Of a stretch of DNA of 64,000 bases, positions 16,593-25,433 are shown piece after piece (position 1 is the first letter of the stretch; each line of letters begins with the position of its first letter). The notes beneath the pieces were generated by a model. That model was not told the DNA's origin. It ran no database searches and saw only the letters and a program-made list of their open reading frames with translations. The position numbers and the translations under genes are program-made. Source of the DNA: Salibacterium aidingense DSM 18341 (GTDB taxonomy: Bacteria > Bacillota > Bacilli > Bacillales > Marinococcaceae). The stretch is from the NCBI RefSeq assembly GCF_000429685.1, contig NZ_AUCI01000001.1, forward strand, positions 124,001 through 188,000, written 5' to 3'.

Positions 16593-17156
16593 TTCGTCCG
16601 GCATATAAGATGGGTACCAGTCCCATCCAAGCTTCAGCAGACGTACAATCTCATCCGCTATTTCTTCTTCCTGTTTTTCATCCGTTTTTATTTGTAAAGT
16701 GTGAAGCGCATATGCCTGTTTTCTTTCATAAAAAAGCTCTTCTATTTCTTCCATTGTCTTGTTCTGAAGCACCGGCCGATCATCGATAATCAAGCTTAAA
16801 CGTTGCTTCCAGGCATCCCAGCTTAGCTCCAGTAAAATCACTATACAATACTTCATACACGCTTCCCTTATTTCCGGCTGAGTATAGGCACCGCCGCCGA
16901 GCGCCAGTATTTTCAGACGTTCTTTTTCACAAAGAGCAATTGTTGTCTCTTTTTCAATCTCCCGAAACCCCGCCTCCCCTTTTTCACGAAATATATCAGG
17001 AATACTTTTCTGATAATGTTCTTCAATATAGTCATCTACATCAATAAAATCTCTATATATTTTTTTGGCAAGAAGTTCTCCGATTGTAGATTTTCCGGAA
17101 CCCATAAATCCAATAAGGGCAATATTTCTTTCTTTCAATGCTGGTAGTTTTCCCAT
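16578..17156 (-). CDS. aroK: Shikimate kinase
   Basis: 192 residues. P-loop IALIGFMGSGKSTIGELLAK, the shikimate-binding DVDDYIEEHY, FREIEKETT with the binding Arg, and the ILALGGGAY loop are in order. A lid region IIDDRPVLQNK follows. It phosphorylates shikimate in aromatic amino acid synthesis. It lies 23 nt behind aroD, so the two form a small aro operon away from the main aro cluster. Confidence 0.92.
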   Translation of the reverse strand: MGKLPALKERNIALIGFMGSGKSTIGELLAKKIYRDFIDVDDYIEEHYQKSIPDIFREKGEAGFREIEKETTIALCEKERLKILALGGGAYTQPEIREACMKYCIVILLELSWDAWKQRLSLIIDDRPVLQNKTMEEIEELFYERKQAYALHTLQIKTDEKQEEEIADEIVRLLKLGWDWYPSYMPDEESTL

Positions 17157-17179
17157 TTTTCTCCTCTTTCTATTTCCCG

Positions 17180-17938
17180 TTAATTTAAGTATTGCTCAAT
17201 TTCTCGTACTACTTCTATAGGGACCTGACCGGGAGCCGAGCTCCCACTTCCGACTGCAAATGTTAAAAGAGAGCCGAATTTCCACCCTGCCAGCCTGGTT
17301 AAAGCTCCATCTTTCCCCATCGACATGGTGATTATTGGAATGTTCAGACTCTCGTCCGCCACCCGGGTCAATTGCAGTAAAGATAACACATCTTCCATGT
17401 TTTTCGGCATAACGGCTAATTTACCGATATCCGCTCCATACGATTCCGTTTTTTTCAGCGTATCCAGCATTTCCTGCTGGGAAGGAGTCACGCTAAATTG
17501 GTGGTGGGAAAGAATTAACTTAACGTTGTCATTCCGACAGATAGATTGTAATTCTTTGATGGCCGCCGGATCATTATCTACCTCATAGTCTATCAAATCG
17601 ACCAGTTTTTCGGCACTTAGTTTTTTGAACAGCGATATTTTTTCATTTTCACTGATAGAACTATGATTGCCGCCTTCTTTTTTTGAACGTATCGTGAATA
17701 TTAATGGAGCGCCCCCCCGCTTCTCTTTTAAATGATAGGCTGTTTCTAAAACTATATCCGCGGCTGCAATATCCTGAAAAAAATCTGCCCTCCATTCTAT
17801 AACGTCCGGTTTTTTTATGAGGAGAGCGTCTGCTTCCTTTAACAAATCTGTCTGTCTGGTACCAATGAGGGGGGAACACACAGCCGGCTGCTGGCTATGA
17901 AGGGTACAATTTCCTGCCTGAATCGTTTTATTTTTCAT
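17180..17938 (-). CDS. aroD: 3-dehydroquinate dehydratase, type I
   Basis: 252 residues, the usual type I length. It dehydrates 3-dehydroquinate to 3-dehydroshikimate through a Schiff base. Visible: DVIEWRADFF (substrate contact), the catalytic His in KLILSHHQF, and the Schiff-base Lys in GADIGKLAVMPKN. SAPGQVPIEVVREI closes the active site. AAAGGAGTTATAT precedes the ATG. A 33-nt hairpin sits directly upstream of the ribosome-binding site (17958-17990), so translation or transcript read-through may be tuned there. Confidence 0.93.
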   Translation of the reverse strand: MKNKTIQAGNCTLHSQQPAVCSPLIGTRQTDLLKEADALLIKKPDVIEWRADFFQDIAAADIVLETAYHLKEKRGGAPLIFTIRSKKEGGNHSSISENEKISLFKKLSAEKLVDLIDYEVDNDPAAIKELQSICRNDNVKLILSHHQFSVTPSQQEMLDTLKKTESYGADIGKLAVMPKNMEDVLSLLQLTRVADESLNIPIITMSMGKDGALTRLAGWKFGSLLTFAVGSGSSAPGQVPIEVVREIEQYLN

Positions 17939-17957
17939 ATATAACTCCTTTTATATT

Positions 17958-17990
17958 GGCAGGTGCTCCGTTCATTCAACGGAACCTGCC
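17958..17990 (-). promoter_or_regulatory. Leader hairpin before aroD
   Basis: On the minus strand GGCAGG-TTCCGTT pairs with AACGGA-GCACCTGCC around a 5-nt loop, with one small bulge. It is followed by AATATAAAAGGAG, so the structure abuts the ribosome-binding site. No U tract is present, which argues against a simple terminator. Confidence 0.55.
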
Positions 17991-18338
17991 GGCTTCATTT
18001 CTCATCCATTTTACAGTTAAAGCATCTTCACATTTCGGTTGATTCCATGTAGAATCCTGCTTCTCTTATCTTAACAGCTTTTCATTTAAGCATCACTGTA
18101 TACCCTCATGCTTCTATTTATTTTTTGAAAAAGGGTCTTTCGTTCTATGTCTTCAATTTACCGGTGCGTATCTCAAACACATTATAAGTAAACGATATTT
18201 TTCTATCCGCAGCCTCCCATGACTTGAGCCCAAAGATTTCTAGCCGGGAGAAAAAAAACTTATATCAGCCCAAACGCCCTTGAAACATCTAATTCCTTGC
18301 CAGTATGTTAAAGTAAAGGTAAAAAGGGAGGTGTTCTG
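17991..18338. other. Divergent promoter region, no gene seen
   Basis: About 350 AT-rich bases between aroD and the SEC-C gene. No T-box core (TGGNACCGCG) or other known riboswitch could be found ahead of aroD. No frame with a ribosome-binding site is visible. Promoters for both flanking genes are expected here. Confidence 0.5.
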
Positions 18339-20276
18339 ATGCAGATAGGACGAAATGAACCATGCCCGTGCGGCAGCGGCAAAAAATACAAAAAATGCTG
18401 TGGAAATAATAAAATTACGCCCATTACGTATACACCGGGGCAGATTAATGATTTTATGCAACGGACATATCACTATGCGCTGACTCATTACATCCAGGAG
18501 TTCGAAGATTACATGGCGGACCTGTACAGCGGGGACGTATTCGAATCCCTTTCCGATGAGGAACTCAATGTCCTTTCTATTTTAACAGCGGCCTACTGGT
18601 TGTTTGAGAAGAACAATCAAGAGAAATATGGGAGCATTGATAGAATCCTTCAAGCTTCTTCGTGGAATGCAAGAGAACAACGCCTATTGGAAAAGTGGAA
18701 AGAGGAAGCAGTCTTTTCGTTATTTGCGCTGGAAGAAAAAAACGAATGGACCGCCACTGCCACAGATTTACAAAACAGAGATTCCTATGATGTGAAACTA
18801 CCGGCAGGTTCCTATGAAGAATATGATAAAGAGATTAGTTTTATTTGTCTTGTCCCCGTACAGGATCAATGGTACATGTTTGGTGTACCTTTCGTCACTG
18901 CCACAGCGGACGACAGTGAAACATTCCATCGATATCAGTCCGTTATGAAAGACCTTATACAAACCGCCCAAAACCGGAGACCGAGGGAAGAACCTTTTAT
19001 TTCCATGATCCATGAATTTTTATCCATCATACTGCCCGTGCAGGACAACTCTCCCTCCCCCGTGCCGGACACAGAAACTGATTTAACACCGGAAGAACAA
19101 CAGGTTCTGTCGGTTTTCAATGAGAAGGCGGACAATACCTTACAGGCACGGGGAGGCGTGGAGTATGGAGAAAAATTATGGACAGCTTATGCCAACGCGG
19201 CAGCTCCGATTATCAAAAAGCCCGCTGCCTATGCCGCTGCCCTTGATTACTACCTGTGCAAAGACATCTATCAGTTACCCGGCGTCACCCAAAAAAAGAT
19301 CGGAGAAAAATACGGAGTAGCTCCCGGCACGATTTCGGCCAGGTCGCTCGAAATGGACAAGGTGCTTGCTGATCTAAACGGGAGTCATGATCCAGGCCCG
19401 TCCTCCACTAACATAAATATTGAAATGGAACGGATGATGTTTATTATCACAAAAGAAATAGAACGTCTTGGCTTATCTACTGCCGAAGAAATCCACTCCT
19501 TTCAACAGACATTCCAGCTCGATAATGCGGCTGTTGAACAGTGGAGCGAGGAAGATCAACAGCAGCTGCGTCTGTATGATGCCATGTTGGAACCCGATCC
19601 CCATCGCAGGCAGGAATTGCTCCAGGAAAACCTTCATCAAAACAAAGCTCAGACGGATGTCTATTTACAGCTGATGGAACGCTCTGAGGATCCTGAAGAT
19701 ACATTGGTGTATGCCCGGCAGGCCGTAGAAGCAGGGCGCCGGGAACTGGGGGATTCTTTTTTCCACGAAAACAAAGGAGATTTCTGGGCATTGATTGAAA
19801 CCCGCCCATTTATGCGGGCGATGTATCAATATGGATTTCAGCTCGAATGGTGGGATGCAGAAAAAGCTATTTCTGTTTACGAAGAAATGCTTGAACTGAA
19901 TCCAGATGACAACCAGGGCGTCCGTTATATGCTTCTTCCCCAATATTTGCATAGGAAGGCGTATCAAAAAGCAGAGCAGCTGTTAAACAACTATCCGGAA
20001 GAAAGTACATTTTGGCTGTTTCACCGGGCCTTTATCGAATACAAAAAACATGGCCGCTCCCGAAAGATTGAACAATTGCTGCGTGAAGCCGATCAGGCCA
20101 ACCCCTATGTCCTAGAATACATGCTTTCTCCAGAAATGATCCCCATAGAATTAACCGATGATCCAATCGAAGCTTACTCTCCAGGCAGCAGGGAAGAAGC
20201 TGTTCTATTTTTGGACGAGGCGTTCTGGTTCTGGGAGGAGGAAGAAGAGCTGATGGAGGTTCTCCACCATATTTAA
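18339..20276 (+). CDS. SEC-C zinc-motif protein with TPR-like C-terminus
   Basis: 645 residues. It opens with a SEC-C metal-binding motif, [19 protein letters not shown], the zinc hook found at the end of SecA but here N-terminal. A mid-protein segment [20 protein letters not shown] resembles a helix-turn-helix (about residues 310-330). The last third has TPR-like helix pairs, for example [20 protein letters not shown] and [19 protein letters not shown]. It is strongly acidic. A strong GGGAGGTG lies upstream. The function is not established; related large SEC-C proteins in Bacillales are uncharacterised. Confidence 0.75.
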   Translation: MQIGRNEPCPCGSGKKYKKCCGNNKITPITYTPGQINDFMQRTYHYALTHYIQEFEDYMADLYSGDVFESLSDEELNVLSILTAAYWLFEKNNQEKYGSIDRILQASSWNAREQRLLEKWKEEAVFSLFALEEKNEWTATATDLQNRDSYDVKLPAGSYEEYDKEISFICLVPVQDQWYMFGVPFVTATADDSETFHRYQSVMKDLIQTAQNRRPREEPFISMIHEFLSIILPVQDNSPSPVPDTETDLTPEEQQVLSVFNEKADNTLQARGGVEYGEKLWTAYANAAAPIIKKPAAYAAALDYYLCKDIYQLPGVTQKKIGEKYGVAPGTISARSLEMDKVLADLNGSHDPGPSSTNINIEMERMMFIITKEIERLGLSTAEEIHSFQQTFQLDNAAVEQWSEEDQQQLRLYDAMLEPDPHRRQELLQENLHQNKAQTDVYLQLMERSEDPEDTLVYARQAVEAGRRELGDSFFHENKGDFWALIETRPFMRAMYQYGFQLEWWDAEKAISVYEEMLELNPDDNQGVRYMLLPQYLHRKAYQKAEQLLNNYPEESTFWLFHRAFIEYKKHGRSRKIEQLLREADQANPYVLEYMLSPEMIPIELTDDPIEAYSPGSREEAVLFLDEAFWFWEEEEELMEVLHHI

Positions 20277-20303
20277 AAATCCTCTTAGTACAGCTGGTAT
20301 TAC

Positions 20304-20332
20304 GGGAGCAGGGAAATCTTAAGCCTGCTCCC
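20304..20332. terminator. Hairpin between convergent genes
   Basis: Perfect 9-bp stem GGGAGCAGG / CCTGCTCCC with an 11-nt loop, 28 nt after the SEC-C stop. It overlaps the last codons of the zinc-ribbon gene. There is no T run, so it is a weak bidirectional candidate. Confidence 0.4.
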
Positions 20333-20564
20333 CAAATTTAATAAACATGGTTTCATTTTCAATTAATCCGCAGGCGGCACACTGTATTCTCCGCTCCGGG
20401 CCATTATATTGGGTGTGAAACGGGCCTGGATTTTCGGAGGCCTCGAATCGTTCTATCGTTTCCCCGGTCTGCGGATCGAGACGGACAGCGTGCGGCACCT
20501 GCTCCACGACATTAAACCTTGAACGGTTCGTTTTGCATTTTGGACAACAATATCTGGTAGACAT
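20319..20564 (-). CDS. Small zinc-ribbon protein
   Basis: 81 residues from ATG 20562-20564, which has AGGAGGG 6 nt upstream; the frame is open further but without a site. Two Cys pairs, YCCPKCKTNRS near the N-terminus and QCAACGLIENE near the C-terminus, form a likely zinc ribbon. The middle is charged and proline-rich (VPHAVRLDPQTGETIERFEA). The function is unknown; such proteins often bind nucleic acid or serve as metal-dependent adaptors. Convergent with the SEC-C gene. Confidence 0.65.
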   Translation of the reverse strand: MSTRYCCPKCKTNRSRFNVVEQVPHAVRLDPQTGETIERFEASENPGPFHTQYNGPERRIQCAACGLIENETMFIKFGEQA

Positions 20565-20768
20565 ATAATCCCTCCTGGGAAATAGAATTTCTATTAGGAT
20601 GCCACGCTTCTGCCAAATTATAAGGAACCCCTTCTCTGTATCTGACTCCCAATGCTCTCTCTTCTTTCTGCATATCCCATATTTGTCCGTATCAGCAAGG
20701 ATTTCCTTCAAAGCTTATGATAAGATTACCCCATTAGAATCCCTTTATTCTTTGAAAGGAGGAGGACG

Positions 20769-21419
20769 ATGCAGCAGATTGGATTTGGCCTATTGCGAAT
20801 ACCAGAATGGATACTGAAGCTTGTCTATGTCAATGTGTTATGGCTGTTATTTACGGGGGCCGGCCTTTTTTTTCTTGGTCTTTTTCCCGCAACTGCCGCC
20901 ATGCTTACGGTTATCCGGGAGTGGCTGAAAGGAAGCACGGATCTTGCTGTTTTTCCTGCCTTCTGGAAGAGCTGCAAATCCAGTTTCGTGAAAAGCAATT
21001 TTCTCGGATGGCTCCTTGCCGCAACAGGAGGTGCCTTATCTGTCTATTATCAGCTGATTCAGCAGCTGGAGGGCGGTATGTTTTTTGGGCTCTATTCGGT
21101 TTGGCTCCTCATTATTGTTATGTATGGGTTCACTGCTCTTTATGCCCTTCCTGTTTATCTGGAGGAACGCAGCCGCAGTCTTCTGAACATCCTGGTGCAG
21201 TCCTTGTCCCTTACTATCGTGTCCCCATTTTCCAATCTTATGGTGGCCGCAGGTATTGTTATTCTTTATTTTCTTTCCCTGCAGTTTCCGGGCTTAGCTG
21301 TACTGACGGGAGGTGCCAGCTTTTCATTTTTGCTGATGTTTTCTGTTTTGATGTCTTTTTCCAATATCGAACGAAAACAACAAAAGTTTCAGGCCCAGGG
21401 CAAAATACCACAGCAGTAG
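20769..21419 (+). CDS. DUF624 (YesL-like) membrane protein
   Basis: 216 residues with five to six hydrophobic segments. The N-terminal LWLLFTGAGLFFLGLFPATA and the helix pairs that follow match the DUF624/YesL family, which in Bacillus is encoded near sugar ABC importers and polysaccharide-use genes. AAAGGAGGAGGACG lies before the ATG. It precedes the first sulfatase-like gene by about 65 nt on the same strand, so the two may be co-transcribed as the plus-strand arm of the carbohydrate island. Confidence 0.8.
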   Translation: MQQIGFGLLRIPEWILKLVYVNVLWLLFTGAGLFFLGLFPATAAMLTVIREWLKGSTDLAVFPAFWKSCKSSFVKSNFLGWLLAATGGALSVYYQLIQQLEGGMFFGLYSVWLLIIVMYGFTALYALPVYLEERSRSLLNILVQSLSLTIVSPFSNLMVAAGIVILYFLSLQFPGLAVLTGGASFSFLLMFSVLMSFSNIERKQQKFQAQGKIPQQ

Positions 21420-21485
21420 AAAAGTTTCCACTGTCTTCTATGCTTATCGTCCGTTTAGGAATATACAATGCCAGGGGGTTATTTT

Positions 21486-22886
21486 TTGAAAATCATCATG
21501 GTCTCGATAGATTCACTCCGTACTACAAGAATGAGCAGTTATGGATATTCCAAACCAACTACTCCATATCTGGATCAAATTGCTTCTGAAGGCACGTTGT
21601 TCAAAAACGCTTATGCCACAGACATTCCGACCGAAGCCGTGCATACTGCCATCTTCTCTGGAAAAACCGGAATACGCACCGGAATTGTTTCCCATGGTTC
21701 CGCCCTGACCTGGCTTCCACGGACAGAAGACTGGCTGCCCTCCATCTTTCGTCAGGCAGGCTTTACCACAGGGGCGGTTGACAACCTGTATCAACTAAAA
21801 GAATGGTTCGCCCGAGGGTTTCAATACTACATTAACAGCTCCCACCCTAATCAGCGCTGGATTGACGGAGAAACGGTAAATCAGCTGGCGTTCCCGTGGC
21901 TGCACGATCATAAAGAGGAGGATTTTTTTCTATTTCTTCATTACTGGGATCCTCATACTCCTTATCTACCACCTAAAGAATACATTGAACCTTTTTATGA
22001 CATGGATAATAAAGATCCTTTTGATCCCCATTATACGAGCATGAAAGCCGCCTATAATCATACAGCCTATCCTTTTTTTAAACACCATCATTTTGATCTT
22101 ATCGGCCATGTCACAGATGCCGAATATGTTAATGCTTTATATGATGCAGAAGTTCGTTATTTGGATGAGAAAATAAAAGAATTAGACGAATGGCTGGACC
22201 ACCTTGGCATAAAAGAGGAAACACTGCTTATTCTTTTCGGAGATCATGGAGAAAGTCTCACGGAGCATGACATTTATTGGGATCACTGCGGTCTGTATGA
22301 CACTACCGTTCACGTTCCTCTGATCATGAGATGGCCGGGTTATATCCCTGCCGGAAAAAAAGTAAACGGGCTGGTGCAGCAGACAGACTTGATGCCGACC
22401 CTGCTCGAAACAATAAACAACATCTCTTGTCCTGAAACAGACTGCCTGGATGGATACAGTTTATGGCCTTCCATCACAGGCAGAGCAGATGGTACAAGAG
22501 ACAAAATTTTTTTAAGTGAATGCGCCTGGCAGGCGGCCCGGGGAATTCGAACGCCTTATTACAAATTCATCCGAACCTACGACAGCGGTCCGTTTCAGCG
22601 GCCGCCCCGTGAATTATATAATCTGGAACAGGATCCGGCGGAAACTCATAACATTGCTGGTACTTCTCCCAGTTACGCTGATCAATTCGACCAGGACCTA
22701 TCCTCCTGGGTAAACCATCATTTAAAAGGACGGGAAGATCCAATGGCTGTCCAACTTCGGGAAGAGGGACTCCCTTTTCGAAAAAGAATCGAAAAAATTC
22801 TTCATTCAGCCGGAATCACGTGGGAAGAATGGCTTCAAAACCCATCCCGTGAAAAATTAACCGACCAGTCCCGGAAATCTGTTTAA
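21486..22886 (+). CDS. Sulfatase-family hydrolase with Thr at the nucleophile site (copy 1)
   Basis: 466 residues of the alkaline phosphatase/sulfatase superfamily. Metal-site motifs are VSIDSLRTTRMSSYGY at the N-terminus, HYWDPHTPYLPP, and FGDHGESLTEHDIYWDHCG in the C-terminal part. At the place of the sulfatase CxPxR motif the protein has IPTEAVHTAIFSGK, so the formylglycine Cys/Ser is Thr49 and the Arg is His. A Thr nucleophile is usual in phosphodiesterases and phosphoglycerol transferases of this superfamily, so sulfate-ester hydrolysis is doubtful. No signal peptide. TTG 21486 is preferred for its AGGGGG site; an ATG at 21468 is also possible. Confidence 0.8.
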   Translation: MKIIMVSIDSLRTTRMSSYGYSKPTTPYLDQIASEGTLFKNAYATDIPTEAVHTAIFSGKTGIRTGIVSHGSALTWLPRTEDWLPSIFRQAGFTTGAVDNLYQLKEWFARGFQYYINSSHPNQRWIDGETVNQLAFPWLHDHKEEDFFLFLHYWDPHTPYLPPKEYIEPFYDMDNKDPFDPHYTSMKAAYNHTAYPFFKHHHFDLIGHVTDAEYVNALYDAEVRYLDEKIKELDEWLDHLGIKEETLLILFGDHGESLTEHDIYWDHCGLYDTTVHVPLIMRWPGYIPAGKKVNGLVQQTDLMPTLLETINNISCPETDCLDGYSLWPSITGRADGTRDKIFLSECAWQAARGIRTPYYKFIRTYDSGPFQRPPRELYNLEQDPAETHNIAGTSPSYADQFDQDLSSWVNHHLKGREDPMAVQLREEGLPFRKRIEKILHSAGITWEEWLQNPSREKLTDQSRKSV

Positions 22887-22888
22887 AT

Positions 22889-22930
22889 TAAAAAGGAGTC
22901 CAGGTAATCCCTGCCCTGGACTCCTTTTTT
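22889..22930. terminator. Bidirectional terminator between the sulfatase-like genes
   Basis: AAAGGAGTCCAGG and CCTGGACTCCTTTTTT form a long stem with a 10-nt loop between two convergent genes, with A and T runs on the two sides. Confidence 0.9.
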
Positions 22931-22937
22931 CTTTGAT

Positions 22938-24320
22938 TTATTTATCTTTCGCCTGTAAGGCTCTTGCTCTATGAATCGAACCTAAATAGAGGTTATCATA
23001 CGCTTCCTGGGACGTTTTAAATGGACCTGTACCAAGTCCATGATAATCCGTGTTGGTGTACATCGGGTTTTCACGAGCGGTTTCCCTTTCTCGTTTCTTG
23101 ATATGGTCTTCCATTCGCTGCTTCAGCAGGGCCGTTACTTCCGGCTCTTCATCGACAAGATTGTGGTTTTCCTGGGGGTCTTTGACCAGGTTATATAACT
23201 CTGTCATCGGTTTAAAGTGAAAATCCGGTTCCAGAGCCTGAATCAACTTCCATTCCGGGGTGCGCCAGCCGTGCTTTCTCATCCATGTACATTCTGTAAT
23301 ATAAAACTCGGATACTTTTTCGGTTTCTTCGTCGTGAATAAATGGCAGCAGGCTCCTTCCCGTTCCCTGCAGCGGCATGCTTACCCCAAGCAGTTCAAGA
23401 ACGGTAGGCATAATATCTTCAATCAACGAGACATCGGAGACCCGCTTTCCTTCCGGCAGCTTCCCGGGAAACTTCAGGATAAGCGGAACAACCAGGCAAT
23501 TATCATACATCCCGTGATGATCAAAATAACATTCGTGTTCATACAGGGTTTCTCCGTGGTCAGACGTTACAATAACCAATGTCTCTTCTTCAATGCCGAG
23601 CTCTTTTACCGTCTGAAAAATATTTTTTATACAGGCGTCCATATAAGCCACAGCTCCTTCGTACTGGGCAGAAATGTACGCTTCGTCTGTTACCCCTTCC
23701 GGCATCCATGACTTAAAGAAATCGGCATGCGGCTTAAATTGGTATACTGGTTCCATCGACGAATTATTTGGATCTTTTTCATCTCTATCGTAAAACATTC
23801 GTTCAAACGGACGAGGAGGGAGATACGGGGAATGCGGATCCATGTGACGCAGGAATAAGAAAAACGGCTGTTCCTCTCCAGCGAGCCTTTTCAATTCCGG
23901 AATCGCGACTTCATTTAAATGTTCTGCTTTTGGGCATTTTCCTGTTTCATCCGGCATCCAGGCTTCATAATCAAGATAGTGCTGAAACCCCCGGGACGAG
24001 GGATTGTTCGTGAATCCGACACAGGTGGTCTGATATCCATGATCTCCCAGTATTTCAGCCAGGGTTTTTGAATGTTCCTGTCCAATGGGCCCCTTATGCC
24101 TGAGACTAACGACGTTGGTATCAAAGCAGTCCCCGCCTAACAGCATATTCGCATAGGCCGGGGTCGTTGGAATACTGGGGCTGAAATGCTGTTCAAATAA
24201 CACCCCTTCTTCCGCAAATGCATCAATATGCGGCGTCGTCTGATGGTGATATCCATAGCTGCTCATATAATCCCGCCTTAAACTATCTATTCCAAAAATA
24301 ATGACGTTGGGTCTGCTCAA
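22938..24320 (-). CDS. Sulfatase-family hydrolase with Thr at the nucleophile site (copy 2)
   Basis: 460 residues, homologous to the convergent gene at 21486. Motifs: IIFGIDSLRRDYMSSYGYHH, HMDPHSPYLPPRPFERMFYD, and TSDHGETLYEHECYFDHHGM. The catalytic position reads SIPTTPAYANMLLGG: Thr52 replaces the formylglycine residue and Tyr56 the Arg, the same IPT signature as copy 1. It lacks a signal peptide, so it acts on an imported compound. It lies 24 nt behind the AraC regulator gene, and upstream are an oxidoreductase, an isomerase and a sugar importer, which suggests release of a phospho- or sulfo-group from an imported sugar. Confidence 0.82.
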   Translation of the reverse strand: MSRPNVIIFGIDSLRRDYMSSYGYHHQTTPHIDAFAEEGVLFEQHFSPSIPTTPAYANMLLGGDCFDTNVVSLRHKGPIGQEHSKTLAEILGDHGYQTTCVGFTNNPSSRGFQHYLDYEAWMPDETGKCPKAEHLNEVAIPELKRLAGEEQPFFLFLRHMDPHSPYLPPRPFERMFYDRDEKDPNNSSMEPVYQFKPHADFFKSWMPEGVTDEAYISAQYEGAVAYMDACIKNIFQTVKELGIEEETLVIVTSDHGETLYEHECYFDHHGMYDNCLVVPLILKFPGKLPEGKRVSDVSLIEDIMPTVLELLGVSMPLQGTGRSLLPFIHDEETEKVSEFYITECTWMRKHGWRTPEWKLIQALEPDFHFKPMTELYNLVKDPQENHNLVDEEPEVTALLKQRMEDHIKKRERETARENPMYTNTDYHGLGTGPFKTSQEAYDNLYLGSIHRARALQAKDK

Positions 24321-24344
24321 TTTTTTCAGCCTCCCGTTTTCTTT

Positions 24345-25256
24345 TTAATGTTTGATAAATGCTTCCGGGTCACTAAGCTTTCTGTATTTTCCCGGGGAAC
24401 ATCCAAGCTGGCGGGAAAACAACCTCGTGAAAAAGGCTGGATCTTCATAGCCAACTTCCATGGCGATCCAGATAATTTTTTCTGACGTTTGAGACAGCAG
24501 GTATCTGGCTCGTTTAATGCGAATCTGATGTACCGCTTCAATAACGGTCTGGCCGGTCGCTTCCTTGAAAATCCGGTTTAAATGTCTGGAGCTGATATTA
24601 AAAAGATCTGCCAGACCGGAAAGGGTCACCTTCTGATCATAATGACGCTCCAGGTAACCCCAGATCCGCTGGACAAGCATTTTTCTTTCGGGGTTAGGCT
24701 CCCGCTTCTTAGCGGGAGGTTCTACTTGCCTCCTATAAATTCTGGAGAGCTGAATCAGGATTTGCATGAGCTGAAATCGTATGACTGTGCTGTAGCCTTT
24801 CTTCTTCTCTTCATACTCATCAATCATCCGTTTAAACTGAGCATAGATATCTTCTGCTTCCTCGCCGCGCAGATTTAAACAGTGATAAAACCGCTCCTTT
24901 TTGTTTAAAAATGGGTGAATGTAAAAATAGTCCATGGCTTCGGAAAACCCTAATTCCCGCAGCCAAATATCATCGATCAATGTTGATAAAAACAGGCAGT
25001 TAACAATTTCCAACGAGGCGCTGGACGTTATCTTATAGGTATGAACCTCCCCAGGGTTAATAATAAAGACATCTCCGGCGCAGACAGTATAACTTTCTCC
25101 TTCAAAAATGTGATCGGCTTCCCCCTTTACCACAAAAACCAGTTCAATGAAATTGTGTGCGTGGAGTGGTGGAACGTTTTCCTGTGTGTGAATTTTTCGA
25201 TTAATACAGAAGGGAAAATTCTTTTCCTTCATAAACTCACTATAAAATATTTTCAC
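24345..25256 (-). CDS. AraC-family transcriptional regulator
   Basis: 303 residues. N-terminal cupin-like sensing domain (about 20-120): PPLHAHNFIELVFVVKGEA and DVFIINPGEVHTY. C-terminal double helix-turn-helix (about 200-295): VTLSGLADLFNISSRHLNRI and IIWIAMEVGYEDPAFFTRLF, ending with GCSPGKYRK. It probably senses the sugar imported by the upstream ABC system and activates the island. It shares a unit with the second sulfatase-like gene downstream. The start at 25256 is an ATG; the region just upstream contains a possible dispersed-repeat fragment. Confidence 0.88.
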   Translation of the reverse strand: MKIFYSEFMKEKNFPFCINRKIHTQENVPPLHAHNFIELVFVVKGEADHIFEGESYTVCAGDVFIINPGEVHTYKITSSASLEIVNCLFLSTLIDDIWLRELGFSEAMDYFYIHPFLNKKERFYHCLNLRGEEAEDIYAQFKRMIDEYEEKKKGYSTVIRFQLMQILIQLSRIYRRQVEPPAKKREPNPERKMLVQRIWGYLERHYDQKVTLSGLADLFNISSRHLNRIFKEATGQTVIEAVHQIRIKRARYLLSQTSEKIIWIAMEVGYEDPAFFTRLFSRQLGCSPGKYRKLSDPEAFIKH

Positions 25257-25296
25257 TTCATTCCCTGCCCTTCTTTTTCAGGACTTAAGAGATATA

Positions 25297-25335
25297 CAAA
25301 TGAAGAAAAGCGGCTGGACGCTGAAGCTGGATCTC
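25297..25335. repeat. Possible fragment of a dispersed Bacillales repeat
   Basis: AAAGCGGCTGGACGCTGAAG followed by CTGGATCTC resembles the widely scattered GGCTAGGCGCTGCAGCTAGA-type intergenic repeats of Bacillus relatives. It is present once here, between the AraC gene and the Gfo/Idh gene. Identification is from memory of the motif style. Confidence 0.3.
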
Positions 25336-25433
25336 AAAAACGCCAACCTTTTAAACTTTCTTATCTAATAAGGAAAAACATTCGGTCCGCATCACCTTTT
25401 GCCTGGATGGCTTTTGTCTATCCTATTGAAAAA

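Noticed and set aside
20807-21589. Long plus-strand frame overlapping the DUF624 gene
   Set aside because: Out-of-frame shadow of the DUF624 gene, which has the ribosome-binding site and recognisable membrane topology.
25257-25433. Possible riboswitch upstream of the AraC gene
   Set aside because: No conserved aptamer motif could be seen; the GC-rich part is better explained as a dispersed-repeat fragment.
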